NCBI RefSeq assembly: GCF_009659535.1
Contig: NZ_VJZZ01000014.1
Location: forward strand, 104,562-168,561
DNA: 64,000 nt
From: Aggregicoccus sp. 17bor-14
GTDB lineage: Bacteria; Myxococcota; Myxococcia; Myxococcales; Myxococcaceae
Direction of reading: 5' to 3'
Under the pieces are notes generated by a model. That model was not told the origin of the DNA. It was given only the letters and a program-made list of their open reading frames with translations, and made no database searches. The number at the start of each line of letters is the position of its first letter. Positions within the stretch are counted from its first letter, which is position 1. Both the position numbers and the translations under genes were made by a program. Shown here piece by piece: positions 1 through 7,750 of the stretch.

Positions 1-64
1 CTGGCACCGCGCCGACACTGAACACAGGTTCAGCGCGGACCCCCACACAGGAGCACGGACGCGA

Positions 65-478
65 ATGGCTTTCGACGATCTGAAGCGCAACGGGATGATG
101 GCGCACCTGCTCTCCTCGCTCGAGGCGGGAGAGGACATCGGCCACTACGGGCGCCTGGTGTTCGCGATGGTGGCGCGCCACTTCGTGAGCGACGAGGAGC
201 TGGTGCAGAAGCTGTGCGAGGGCGCGGGCGTGGAGGAGCCCGAGGCGCTCGCGCTGGTGGAGCAGGTGAAGGGGCGCGACTACTCGCCGCCGCGCCGCGA
301 GAAGGTGCTGCAGTTCCAGCAGCAGCAGGCCTTCCCCATCCTCCCGGACGCAGAGGACCCGGACGCGGGCAACGTCTACAAGGACCTGCAGTTCCCGGAC
401 GAGGTGTACGCGCACATCCAGGAGTACCGCGAGCAGAAGGCACAGGCCCACGCGGGCGAGGGCGCGGCGGCGCACTGA
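65..478 (+). CDS. Conserved hypothetical protein, 137 aa
   Basis: I do not recognise a named family. The protein is a soluble, acidic, mostly helical chain that opens MAFDDLKRNGMMAHLL and has no signal peptide or membrane segment. A Gln-rich stretch near residue 80 (LQFQQQQAF) is followed by a conserved-looking VYKDLQFPDEVYAHIQEYREQK tail split here as VYKDLQFPDEVY and HIQEYREQK. The ATG follows AGGAG about ten bases upstream, which supports this start. It is convergent with the next gene, with a hairpin between them. Codon use is typical of the window, so I am fairly sure it is a real gene, but its function is unknown. Confidence 0.8.
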   Translation: MAFDDLKRNGMMAHLLSSLEAGEDIGHYGRLVFAMVARHFVSDEELVQKLCEGAGVEEPEALALVEQVKGRDYSPPRREKVLQFQQQQAFPILPDAEDPDAGNVYKDLQFPDEVYAHIQEYREQKAQAHAGEGAAAH

Positions 479-500
479 GCGCGCCGCACCCTGCGCTGCT

Positions 501-521
501 CCCTCTCCCGCGGGGAGAGGG
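501..521. terminator. CCCTCTCCC/GGGAGAGGG hairpin between convergent genes
   Basis: A perfect 9-bp stem with a three-base loop (GCG) lies between two convergent genes and could end transcription from both sides. There is no T-run. The same palindrome recurs at 8908, 10011 and 36199, so it is also a member of a repeat family. Confidence 0.5.
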
Positions 522-527
522 ACGCGC

Positions 528-878
528 TCAGGAGTCCTCGCCCATCATGTTCGCCACGGCGCGCCGCGCGAGCCGCGGGTCCGTGGGCTCGTCGTCCGAG
601 GTGCCGCCGCTATCGCTCGCGAACCTGCGCTCGGACTCCTCGCGGCCGCGCGCCACGCGCGCCTCGATGTCCGCGTCCTCGATGACGGTGTGCACCTCGG
701 GGTTGTTGCCGCCCACCGGCGCGTCGCTGTCGAAGGCGAACTTGTTCTCGCTCGTCGAGTGGATGGACTCCGCTGCGTAGAGCGGACGCGTGGTGTCCGC
801 CTCCTGGCCATCCACCTGGTCCACGTTCGGCCGATCCTCGTCGCTGCGCCCGCTGCTCTTCTTGCCCTTGCCTGCCAT
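528..878 (-). CDS. Small acidic hypothetical protein, 116 aa
   Basis: The function is unknown. The protein starts MAGKGKKSSGRSDEDRPNVD and is rich in Asp, Glu, Ser and Arg, with few hydrophobic residues and no membrane segment, so it is probably largely disordered. A motif around residues 60-75 (NPEVHTVIEDADIEARVARG) is the most ordered-looking part. The ATG at 878 is preceded on the minus strand by AGGCAGGCTCCCC, a weak ribosome site. It converges on the preceding gene. Codon bias supports coding, but no family was recognised. Confidence 0.7.
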   Translation of the reverse strand: MAGKGKKSSGRSDEDRPNVDQVDGQEADTTRPLYAAESIHSTSENKFAFDSDAPVGGNNPEVHTVIEDADIEARVARGREESERRFASDSGGTSDDEPTDPRLARRAVANMMGEDS

Positions 879-1057
879 GGGGAGCCTGCCTCCGGAAAAA
901 AGGTGTCTGGCTCAAAGCTCTGCGCGCGCCGCCCACACACAAGCTTCCCGGGCGCTGCGCGGTGTCGGCCGCTCGCACGTCTCCGGAGCGAGCGTGTGCC
1001 GCGTCCGCCCGCGGAGGGCTAGGGTGGAGGGTGGCCCGACCCGCTGGAGGACTCCGC

Positions 1058-1873
1058 ATGCGCCGCACCCCCGGACTCGCCCTGCTCACCCTCGCAGCCC
1101 TCGCCTCCGCAGCGTGCAAGCGAGAAGAGCCTCCCGCCGCGCAAGCGCCCCACGCCGCGTCCCCCGGCGGCCCCGACGCCGGCAGCGAGAGCGTGCCCGC
1201 GCAGAAGCGCCCGCTGCCGCCCGGCACCGCGGCGCGGCCCGACACGCCGGGCGTCGCGGGCCCGGGTCTCGCGGTGCCCACGGATGCAGGGATTCCTGCC
1301 GCGGACGGAGGCACCATCGCTACCGACGGTGGCAGCGCGGCGTCGGGGAGCACGAACGCGACGAGTGCGGGCAGCGTGAGCGCGACCGCAGCCGATGCCG
1401 GCACCGCGTCTGGCGCGGCTTCGGGCAGCACGGGCACGTGGACGGCCGGAGTCGTCGAGAAGGCGCGCTCCAAGGCGCAGGCGGGCTCGGTGCAGCTCGC
1501 GGCGGTGCGTGCGGCGAAGCAGCCCGGCTACGACCGCGTGGTGTTCGAGCTCTCCGGGGATGCGCTGCCTGGCTACCATCTCGAGTACGTGGACCGGCCC
1601 ATCGTGCGCTGCGGCTCGGGCGAGCCCACGCAGGTGGCGGGACAGGCCTGGCTGCAGGTACGGCTCACCGGCGCGCAGGCGCACACGGACGCGGGAAAGC
1701 CCACGGTGGGCCCGCGCGAGCGCAAGGAGTCGCTCGGCGTGCTGCGCGAGCTGGAGCAGACCTGTGACTTCGAGGGCGAGGTGACATGGGTGCTCGGACT
1801 GCAGCACCCCAATCGCTTCCGCGTGCTGGAGCTGAAGGCGCCCACGCGCCTCGTCGTGGACGTGCAGCAGTAG
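1058..1873 (+). CDS. AMIN-like domain lipoprotein, 271 aa
   Basis: This is a predicted lipoprotein: MRRTPGLALLTLAALASAAC has a basic start, a hydrophobic stretch and a lipobox ending at Cys20. A low-complexity Ala/Gly/Asp/Ser linker (about residues 25-145) leads to a globular C-terminal domain (about 150-270) with YDRVVFELSGD near its start and LELKAPTRLVVDVQQ at the end. That framing resembles AMIN-like domains, which bind cell-wall polymers in several envelope proteins. GGAGG sits seven bases before this ATG; a longer reading from 962 is Arg/Ala-rich and looks non-coding. The envelope role is inferred. Confidence 0.75.
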   Translation: MRRTPGLALLTLAALASAACKREEPPAAQAPHAASPGGPDAGSESVPAQKRPLPPGTAARPDTPGVAGPGLAVPTDAGIPAADGGTIATDGGSAASGSTNATSAGSVSATAADAGTASGAASGSTGTWTAGVVEKARSKAQAGSVQLAAVRAAKQPGYDRVVFELSGDALPGYHLEYVDRPIVRCGSGEPTQVAGQAWLQVRLTGAQAHTDAGKPTVGPRERKESLGVLRELEQTCDFEGEVTWVLGLQHPNRFRVLELKAPTRLVVDVQQ

Positions 1874-2015
1874 GCGCACCCATGCCGCTGCTCTGAGGAC
1901 ACCCGGACCGGAAGGGTGACGGAGCGCTGCGGCCGCTCGCGGCGGGGCGTCGCCAGCTGTGCGTCGCTCAGGGGTGACACGCTAGCGTCCATGTGTTCGC
2001 GTCCACGGCGCTGCG

Positions 2016-2089
2016 CGGGATGAAGCTTCCGTCCTCGCTCGCACCCGCGCCGTCGGCCCTCCTTCGCCTGGAACGAAACGTCCGTTCCA
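2016..2089 (+). repeat. Degenerate copies of the TGGAATGAAGCTTCCATCCA palindrome
   Basis: GATGAAGCTTCCGTCC at about 2020 and TGGAACGAAACGTCCGTTCC at 2069 resemble the palindromic units found three times each at 19824 and 63774. Their spacing here is 53 bases rather than 46. They are probably decayed members of the same family. Confidence 0.45.
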
Positions 2090-2163
2090 CGCGCGAGCCC
2101 TCCAGCTCGAGGTCGCGCTTCACTCAGCGTGTGTCCCCGCTCGGGAGCGGCGGCCTGCGTCGC

Positions 2164-2196
2164 GCAAAAACGTAAAATAGGATTTTACCTTTTTGC
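2164..2196. terminator. AT-rich 15-bp inverted repeat
   Basis: GCAAAAACGTAAAAT and ATTTTACCTTTTTGC are complementary over 15 bases with one mismatch and are separated by AGG. The hairpin lies between the lipoprotein gene (plus) and the end of the SDR operon (minus). Its A+T richness stands out in this genome. It could be a bidirectional terminator, with the T-run inside the stem, or a mobile palindrome. Confidence 0.55.
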
Positions 2197-2350
2197 ATCA
2201 CGCGCCTTTCCGCGCCCGGGAGGGCGTCTCCTTTCGGGACAGCCGTCCCACGCGTCGTGGACGGCCTCTGCCACTCGGAGAAGCCCCGTTCCCTCCCGGC
2301 CTCTCCTTCTCGAGGCCGTGCCCCTCGCGCCACTCTCGCGTGTCCGATCT

Positions 2351-3163
2351 TCAGCCCTCCTCGGCCTTGGGGTCGGTCGAGGCGAGGTAGCGGTGCACGC
2401 GCGCCTTCACCGCATCCGGCACGAGCCCGCTCGCGGCGATGGCCAGCGTGTGGCCGACGTTGCCGCCCACCACCTTCGCCTTCCCTGCGAGCAGCGCCTC
2501 CACGCCCTGGCGCGCGACCTCCGCCGGGTCGTCCTTGCGCCGCTGTGCCACGCGCGTGTCGCCCATCCCCGCGTCCTCGAAGATGCCCGTCTCCGTGGGC
2601 GCGGGCAGCAGCGCGGTGACGCTCACGCCGGTGTCCTTCAGCTCCTCGCGCAGGGAGGCCGCGAACGAGGAGAGGAAGGCCTTGGACGCCGCGTACACCG
2701 CCTCGAGCGGCGCGGGCGTGACGGCGGCGACGGAGGAGACCACGAGCAGCCGCCCCTGCCCCCGCGCCACCATGCCCGGCAGCACGCGCTTGGCGAGGTG
2801 CACGCTGGAGCGCACGTTGAGCGCGATGAGCTGCAGCTCCTGCTCGAGCTCCGTCTCGCGCGCGAAGTCTCCGCCCACGCCGGCGCCTGCGTTGAGCGCG
2901 AGCACCTCCACGGGACGCCCCCGCGCTTCGAGGCTCTCCCACAGCGCCTCCACACCCTCGTGCGTGGCGAGGTCCACCCGCACGCCCTCCACCTGCGCGC
3001 CCGTGGAGGCCGCGAGCTCGGCCGCGACCTGGGTGAGCGCCTCGCCGCGCGCGGCGAGCAGCAGGTCGAAGCCGCGCCGCGCGAGCTCCCGCGCCAGCTC
3101 CAGCCCGATGCCGCGCGAGGCGCCCGTGACCACGGCGAGGGGCCGCTCGTTCGCGTCGCCCAC
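2351..3163 (-). CDS. SDR family oxidoreductase, 270 aa (second of a tandem pair)
   Basis: This is a classical short-chain dehydrogenase/reductase. Residues 13-20 are the TGASRGIG cofactor-binding loop, LNAGAG occupies the NNAG position near residue 91, a Ser lies in VVSSVAAV and the catalytic pair is in YAASK. Length is normal for the family (about 250-270). The start is a GTG whose first base is also the last base of the upstream gene's TAG (TAGTG), implying translational coupling. It is closely similar to the gene upstream throughout (LARELARRGFDLLLAAR, LEAVYAASKAFLSSFAASLR), so the two arose by duplication. The substrate is unknown. Confidence 0.9.
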   Translation of the reverse strand: MGDANERPLAVVTGASRGIGLELARELARRGFDLLLAARGEALTQVAAELAASTGAQVEGVRVDLATHEGVEALWESLEARGRPVEVLALNAGAGVGGDFARETELEQELQLIALNVRSSVHLAKRVLPGMVARGQGRLLVVSSVAAVTPAPLEAVYAASKAFLSSFAASLREELKDTGVSVTALLPAPTETGIFEDAGMGDTRVAQRRKDDPAEVARQGVEALLAGKAKVVGGNVGHTLAIAASGLVPDAVKARVHRYLASTDPKAEEG

Positions 3164-3960
3164 TAGTGCCCCTTCGCCTTCGGGTCCTTCTCGGACATGT
3201 GGCGGTGCATCTTCGCCTTCGCCGCGTCCGGCAGGACCTTGTTCGCCGCCGCCATCACCTTGTTGGTGGTGGAGCCGGCCACGGCCTTGGCCTCACCGCC
3301 CATCAGCGCCTCGAAGCCCTGGCGCGCCACCTGTGCCGGGTCGTCCTTCTCGTCCTGGCCCACGCGCGTGTCGTCCATGCCGGCGCGGTGGAAGAAGTTG
3401 GTCTCGGTGGGACCCGGCATCAGCGCGGTGACGGTGATGCCCGCGTCCGCGAGCTCGTTGCGCAAGGAGGCCGCGAAGGAGGAGAGGAAGGCCTTGGAGG
3501 CGCCGTACACCGCCTCGAGCGGCGAGGGCATGGTGGCGGCGATGGAGGAGGTGAAGAGCAGGCGCCCCTCCTTGCGTGCCACCATGTCGCGCGCGAGGCG
3601 CTTGGCCAGGTGCACCGAGGAGGTGACGTTGAGCGCGATGAGGTTGAGCTCGGCCTTCAGGTCGGTCTCGCGCGCGAAGTCTCCGCCCACGCCCACGCCG
3701 GCGTTGAGTGCGGCGGCCGCCACGGGCCGGCCGAGCGACTGGATGCGCGCGTACAGCGCCTCCACGCCCTCGCAGGTCGCGAGGTCCGCCTGCACGCTCT
3801 CCACCTGGACACCCAGCCCCTCCAGCTCGCGCGTCGCGGCCTGCAGCGCGTCGCTCTCCGCGGTGACGAGCAGGTCGAAGCCGTTCTGCGCGAACTGCTT
3901 CGCGAGCTCGAGGCCGATGCCGCTCGAGGCACCGGTGACGACGGCAAGGGGCTTGGACAT
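3163..3960 (-). CDS. SDR family oxidoreductase, 265 aa (first of a tandem pair)
   Basis: A classical SDR opening MSKPLAVVTGASSGIGLELA, with the glycine-rich cofactor loop near residues 9-16, a Ser in FTSSIAATM and catalytic Tyr/Lys in YGASK. Like its neighbour it has LNAGVG in place of the usual NNAG motif. The ATG at 3960 follows GGAGAGCC on the minus strand. A much longer in-frame open reading exists upstream but is the antisense of other genes. The stop codon overlaps the GTG start of the next gene by one base. The pair probably makes homologous enzymes, or a heteromer, acting on an unidentified carbonyl substrate. Confidence 0.92.
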   Translation of the reverse strand: MSKPLAVVTGASSGIGLELAKQFAQNGFDLLVTAESDALQAATRELEGLGVQVESVQADLATCEGVEALYARIQSLGRPVAAAALNAGVGVGGDFARETDLKAELNLIALNVTSSVHLAKRLARDMVARKEGRLLFTSSIAATMPSPLEAVYGASKAFLSSFAASLRNELADAGITVTALMPGPTETNFFHRAGMDDTRVGQDEKDDPAQVARQGFEALMGGEAKAVAGSTTNKVMAAANKVLPDAAKAKMHRHMSEKDPKAKGH

Positions 3961-4058
3961 GGGGGCTCTCCAGAGCGGGGGGTTGGACGGAGCCTCAACA
4001 TGGAGACGGCGCGCGGAGCGCACCAGCGCCGCGCTCCCCCCGCTGCCCGGGAAGCAGG

Positions 4059-5330
4059 CTAGCGCCGGTCTTCGAACACGCGCATGCGCTCGGGCGAGCC
4101 CACGCGCACCCAGGCCACCAGCGCGAGGAAGAGCAGCGCCGCGCCCACCGTGGCGATGCGCACCCCCACGTGGTCGCTCAGCAGGCCGAGCGCCACCAGC
4201 CCCAGCGCGTAGCCGCCGCCCAGCAGCGTGCTGAACAGCGAGCTCACGCGCGCCTGCATCGTGCGCGGCACGCGGCTCTGGCAGTAGGTGTTCGTGCCGG
4301 TCACCACCACCAGGTACACGCCGCCCAGCACGAAGATGCTCGCGGCGGCGAGGGCCGGCGTGGGGCTGAGCCAGTACAGCGCCGCCACCGGCCCGAGCAG
4401 CAGGCTGCCGCCCACCAGCAGGCGCCGGCGGCCCAGGTAGTCGTTGAGCGTGCCCACCCCGAGCGCGCAGGTGACGGCGCCCACACCCTGGCAGGTGGTG
4501 AAGAGCGAGGCGGTGGCCGCGCCCTGGTGGAACACGCGGATGGCGAACACCGGCACCAGGCCGATGAAGGGCGAGATGAGCGCCGAGACGAAGAAGGTGA
4601 GCGAGAGCGCGAGCCGCAGGCCCGGGTCCGCCCACGTGTAGCGCAGCCCCTCGCGCACGCCGCCCCAGAGGCTCGTGCGCTGGCCGAGGCGCTCGAGCAC
4701 CTCGGTGCGCACCTGGGTGAGCGCGGCGAGCACCGCGAAGAAGGAGAGGGCGTTCACGCCGAAGGCCCACTGCGCCCCGCCCGTCGCGAGCACCGCCGCG
4801 GCGAGCGCCGGGCCGATGATGCGCCCGAGGTTGAACTGCGCCGAGTTGAGGCTCAGCGCGCTGTGCAGGTCCTCGGCCGGCACCAGCTCCGCGAGCAGCG
4901 CGGTGAAGGCCGGGTTGAGCAGCGTGTTGAGGCAGCCGGTGAGGAACGCGAGCAGCGCCACGCTCGGCACGGTGAGCCGGTGCAGGAAGGCGAGCACCGC
5001 GAGCGCGCTGGCCACCACGGCCTGCGCGGAGGTCATCACCGCGAGGTAGCGGCGCCGGTCGAAGCGGTCCGCGAGCGCGCCGCCGATGGGGCTGAGCACC
5101 ACCGCCGGCAGGTACATCACCGCGGCCACCGCGCCCGTGGCCGCCGCGCGCCCCGTGGTCTCGGTGACGTACACGCCCACCGCCACCGTCTCCATCCAGG
5201 TGCCGATGTTGCTCACCAGCGCGCCGAGCCACAGCGCCACGTAGCTGCGGTGGCGGAAGGCGCGCAGCGAGGAGAGGCGCTGGAGGCGAGAGGCGGGAGC
5301 GGAAGCGGGAGGGGGCTCGGAGAGGGGCAC
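4059..5330 (-). CDS. MFS transporter (MFS_3/EntS-like), 423 aa
   Basis: A 12-helix major facilitator superfamily permease of the inner membrane. The opening LRAFRHRSYVALWLGALVSN followed by IGTWMETVAVGVYVTE is typical of the MFS_3 group, which includes the enterobactin exporter EntS and many drug or natural-product exporters. The loop-2/3 motif is GGALADRFDRRRYL (about residues 85-98). The start is a GTG at 5330; no better ATG is available before the first helix. It lies between SDR genes on the same strand, so co-export of a small metabolite is possible but unproven. Confidence 0.88.
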   Translation of the reverse strand: MPLSEPPPASAPASRLQRLSSLRAFRHRSYVALWLGALVSNIGTWMETVAVGVYVTETTGRAAATGAVAAVMYLPAVVLSPIGGALADRFDRRRYLAVMTSAQAVVASALAVLAFLHRLTVPSVALLAFLTGCLNTLLNPAFTALLAELVPAEDLHSALSLNSAQFNLGRIIGPALAAAVLATGGAQWAFGVNALSFFAVLAALTQVRTEVLERLGQRTSLWGGVREGLRYTWADPGLRLALSLTFFVSALISPFIGLVPVFAIRVFHQGAATASLFTTCQGVGAVTCALGVGTLNDYLGRRRLLVGGSLLLGPVAALYWLSPTPALAAASIFVLGGVYLVVVTGTNTYCQSRVPRTMQARVSSLFSTLLGGGYALGLVALGLLSDHVGVRIATVGAALLFLALVAWVRVGSPERMRVFEDRR

Positions 5331-5480
5331 GGCGGGGTGCGCTTGTAGCGCTTCCCCCGGGAGGCCGCCTCAACCGCGTGCGCCCACCTCCAGTGCTCGA
5401 CACCCTGCATCCCGGCCAGGCGCAGCCTGTACCTCTTGCAGTGCGCCGCGCACCCACCCGCGGCGAGGCATGCGTCACCG

Positions 5481-6221
5481 TCACCACGCCATCGGCTGCC
5501 CGTCCCGGAAGAAGCCTCCCGTCGGTCCACCGGGAGGGAGCATCGCGGCCCACACCACGCCCGCGGCCCCCTCGGACACCGGCCGCGCGCCCAGCTCCGC
5601 CGTCCCCGGATGCGAGGCGATGAAGCCTGGGCACACGGCATTGACCAGGATGCGCTCGGCGCGCAGCGCCTCGGCGAGCTTCAGCGTGAAGGCGTTGAGC
5701 GCCGCCTTGGACACGCCGTAGGCCCCGAGCGTCTCGCCGCGCGACGCCATGCCGTACGGCGCCCCGAAGGAGCCGGCCTCGCTCGACACGTTGACGATGC
5801 GCGCGTGCGGGCTGCGCCTCAGCAGGGGCAGCAGCGCGCTGCTCACGCGCCAGGGGCCGATGAGGTTGGTCCCCAGCGCGGCGAGCAGCTGCGGCTCGTC
5901 CACGTCCACCGTGCGCACGCGGAAGTCGAAGTTGCTGCCGGCGTTGTTCACCAGCACGTCGAGGTGTCCGTGCTGCGCCTCCAGCTGCGCGGCGACTCCC
6001 TGTACGCTCGCGTCGCTCGTCACGTCCAGCGCGAGCGCCTGCACCTCGAGGCCGTCGCCCTGGAGGCGCGCGGCGAGGTCCTGCGCGCGCGTGAGGTCTC
6101 TTGCGGTGAGCAGGACGCGCAGCCCGCGCTGGGCGAGCTGGCGGCAGGTCTCGTAGCCGAGGCCCTCGGCGCGGCTCGCGCCGGTGACCAGGGCCAGCTG
6201 CTGCGGTGGGGCGGTCGTCAT
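5481..6221 (-). CDS. SDR family oxidoreductase, 246 aa
   Basis: A short-chain dehydrogenase with cofactor loop TGASRAEGLGYE (residues 13-24), the NNAG motif (VLVNNAGSNFDF), catalytic Ser in IVNVSSEAGSFG and YGVSK as the Tyr/Lys pair. The C-terminus LPPGGPTGGFFRDGQPMAW resembles SDRs related to carbonyl reductases, which carry a GPTGGFFRDG tail. It is not closely related to the tandem pair downstream. The ATG at 6221 follows GAGGGCCGCCC, a modest ribosome site. NADP(H) use and a ketone or aldehyde substrate are likely from the family. Confidence 0.9.
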   Translation of the reverse strand: MTTAPPQQLALVTGASRAEGLGYETCRQLAQRGLRVLLTARDLTRAQDLAARLQGDGLEVQALALDVTSDASVQGVAAQLEAQHGHLDVLVNNAGSNFDFRVRTVDVDEPQLLAALGTNLIGPWRVSSALLPLLRRSPHARIVNVSSEAGSFGAPYGMASRGETLGAYGVSKAALNAFTLKLAEALRAERILVNAVCPGFIASHPGTAELGARPVSEGAAGVVWAAMLPPGGPTGGFFRDGQPMAW

Positions 6222-6274
6222 GGGCGGCCCTCCTCTCGTCTCGCGAGGGCCGATGCACGAGGGCGGGGCGGGTT

Positions 6275-7045
6275 TCACACGGGAGTGCGGCGCGGCGGCT
6301 CGAGCAGGGCCTCGAGCTCGGGCGCGTAGCCGCCGGGGCCCTCGCCATGGACGATGAGCGGCGGGCGCACCTCGAGCGCGCCCACCCGGTCGCGCACCGC
6401 GTGCACGAGGAAGCGCGTGGCGGGCGCGTGCACCCGCGCGTGCACGAGGCGCAGCGCGCGCGGGTGCAGGCGGGCAGCCGTGAGCGCGCCGAGCACCTCG
6501 GCGAGCCGGAAGGCCGGGTACACGAGGCTCAGCGCCCCTCCGGGAGCGAGTGCATGGCGCGCCGCCGCGCACACCGCGTCCACGCTGCAGGCGAGCTCCT
6601 GTTTGGAGAGCGCGCGCTCGGGGTCGGGGCTCTGCACGCCTGCCTCCGCGCGCCGGTAGGGTGGGTTGCTCACCACGTGGCCGAAGGCTCCCGCAGAGAG
6701 CAGCGCGCGCGCCTCGCGCAGGTCTCCGAGCAGCGGGACGACGCGCCCCTCGCACCCGTTGAGCGCCACGCTGCGCACCATCCGGGCGTGCACCGCGGGC
6801 TGCAGCTCCAGCGCCGTCACCCGCGCGCGGCCGAACTGGCGCGCGAGGAGCAGGGAGACCACGCCGCTGCCCGCGCCCAGCTCGAGCACCGGGGTCTCGG
6901 GGGCAGGCCCTTCCGTCGCGGCGAAGTGCGCGAGCAGCAGCGCGTCCAGCGTGAAGCGGTAGCCGCCCCGCCGCTGCAGCACGCACACCCCCGAGGTGCC
7001 GATGGAGTCCAGCGTCTCGTCGGGGCCTGGCGCGTCGTCGCTCAC
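6275..7045 (-). CDS. tRNA1(Val) N6-methyltransferase-like protein, 256 aa
   Basis: A SAM-dependent methyltransferase. Motif I is LELGAGSGVVSLLLA (residues 54-68) and the catalytic motif is NPPY (127-130), as in N6-adenine methyltransferases; the arrangement matches the TrmN6/YfiC group, which methylates A37 of tRNA1(Val). The YRFTLDALLLAHFA segment before motif I is also characteristic. I chose the GTG at 7045 because the frame stays open upstream with no plausible start near by; no strong ribosome site is visible. A different RNA substrate is possible. Confidence 0.82.
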   Translation of the reverse strand: MSDDAPGPDETLDSIGTSGVCVLQRRGGYRFTLDALLLAHFAATEGPAPETPVLELGAGSGVVSLLLARQFGRARVTALELQPAVHARMVRSVALNGCEGRVVPLLGDLREARALLSAGAFGHVVSNPPYRRAEAGVQSPDPERALSKQELACSVDAVCAAARHALAPGGALSLVYPAFRLAEVLGALTAARLHPRALRLVHARVHAPATRFLVHAVRDRVGALEVRPPLIVHGEGPGGYAPELEALLEPPRRTPV

Positions 7046-7116
7046 GATGCTCTCGAGCTTAGCGCCACCGGACTTGTGGAGAAGTTGTGAACAGCGCGCG
7101 AGCACGGCGCCCGCCT

Positions 7117-7740
7117 CTAACGCCGCGACGGCTTCTCGGGCGCGATGAGCGCGGTGAGCACGTGGTCTCTCCACTGCCCGTGGATGCGCAGGAAGTCGCG
7201 CGCGTAGCCCTCCACGCTGAAGCCCAGGCGCCGCAGCGTCGCCGCGCTGCGCTTGTTCTCCGGCAGGTGGTTCGCCTGGATGCGGTGGAAGCCGAGGCGG
7301 TCGAAGACGAAGGGGATCGCCGCCTGCAGCGCCTCGGTCATGATGCCCTGTCCCTGCCAACGGTGGTCCAGCCCGTAGCCCAGCTCGCAGATCTGCAGCG
7401 GCCCGCGGCGGAACTGCGTGAAGCTCACGCTGCCGATGATCGGCGCGAGCGCCGGCGCCGCCCCGCGCGGCATCAGGACCATCCTCAGCGCGCGGTCCTC
7501 CACGAAGTCCTCGCGGTCCTGCTCCAGCCGCATCCTCCAGTAGTCGAGCGTGTAGAAGTCCGGCGGGCGCTCGGGCTCGAAGGGGGAGAGGTGCTCGCGG
7601 TTCTCCTTCACGTAGGTGAGCGCGCGCAGCGCCGCGTCCGGCCCCGGCAGACACAGGCGCACACGCGGCGTCTCCAGCAGCGTGGGGCTGAAGGGGGGCT
7701 GGTGGGCCTCGTGGGTCTCGAGACGCGGCGGTCGGCTCAT
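7117..7740 (-). CDS. GNAT family N-acetyltransferase (RimJ/RimL-like), 207 aa
   Basis: A GNAT acetyltransferase. The acetyl-CoA loop is RWQGQGIMTEAL (near residue 130), and the C-terminal LPENKRSAATLRRLGFSVEG is the pattern seen in the ribosomal-protein N-acetyltransferases RimJ and RimL. The length fits that group. Its ATG lies 10 bases downstream of the glutathione synthetase stop, so the two are co-transcribed. A role in acetylating a ribosomal protein or another N-terminus is inferred from the family only. Confidence 0.88.
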   Translation of the reverse strand: MSRPPRLETHEAHQPPFSPTLLETPRVRLCLPGPDAALRALTYVKENREHLSPFEPERPPDFYTLDYWRMRLEQDREDFVEDRALRMVLMPRGAAPALAPIIGSVSFTQFRRGPLQICELGYGLDHRWQGQGIMTEALQAAIPFVFDRLGFHRIQANHLPENKRSAATLRRLGFSVEGYARDFLRIHGQWRDHVLTALIAPEKPSRR

Positions 7741-7750
7741 CGGTCTCTCG

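Larger units (their letters stand above)
1874..2350. other. Intergenic gap rich in palindromes
   Basis: No convincing gene is seen in these 477 bases. The gap holds two degenerate copies of the GAAGCTTC palindrome seen in the dispersed repeats at 19.8 and 63.8 kb (near 2016 and 2069), an AT-rich hairpin at 2164-2196, and an imperfect inverted repeat near 2240-2262 (GCCGTCC..ACG / CGTGGACGGC). Confidence 0.6.

Noticed and set aside
962..1057. Upstream extension of the AMIN-like lipoprotein
   Set aside because: It would bury the lipoprotein signal inside the protein, and the ATG at 1058 has a good ribosome site.
3163..6348. A 1061-codon minus-strand frame ending in the SDR
   Set aside because: Only its last 265 codons are a real gene; the rest lies antiparallel or out of frame to the MFS and third SDR genes and is Arg/Ala/Pro-rich.
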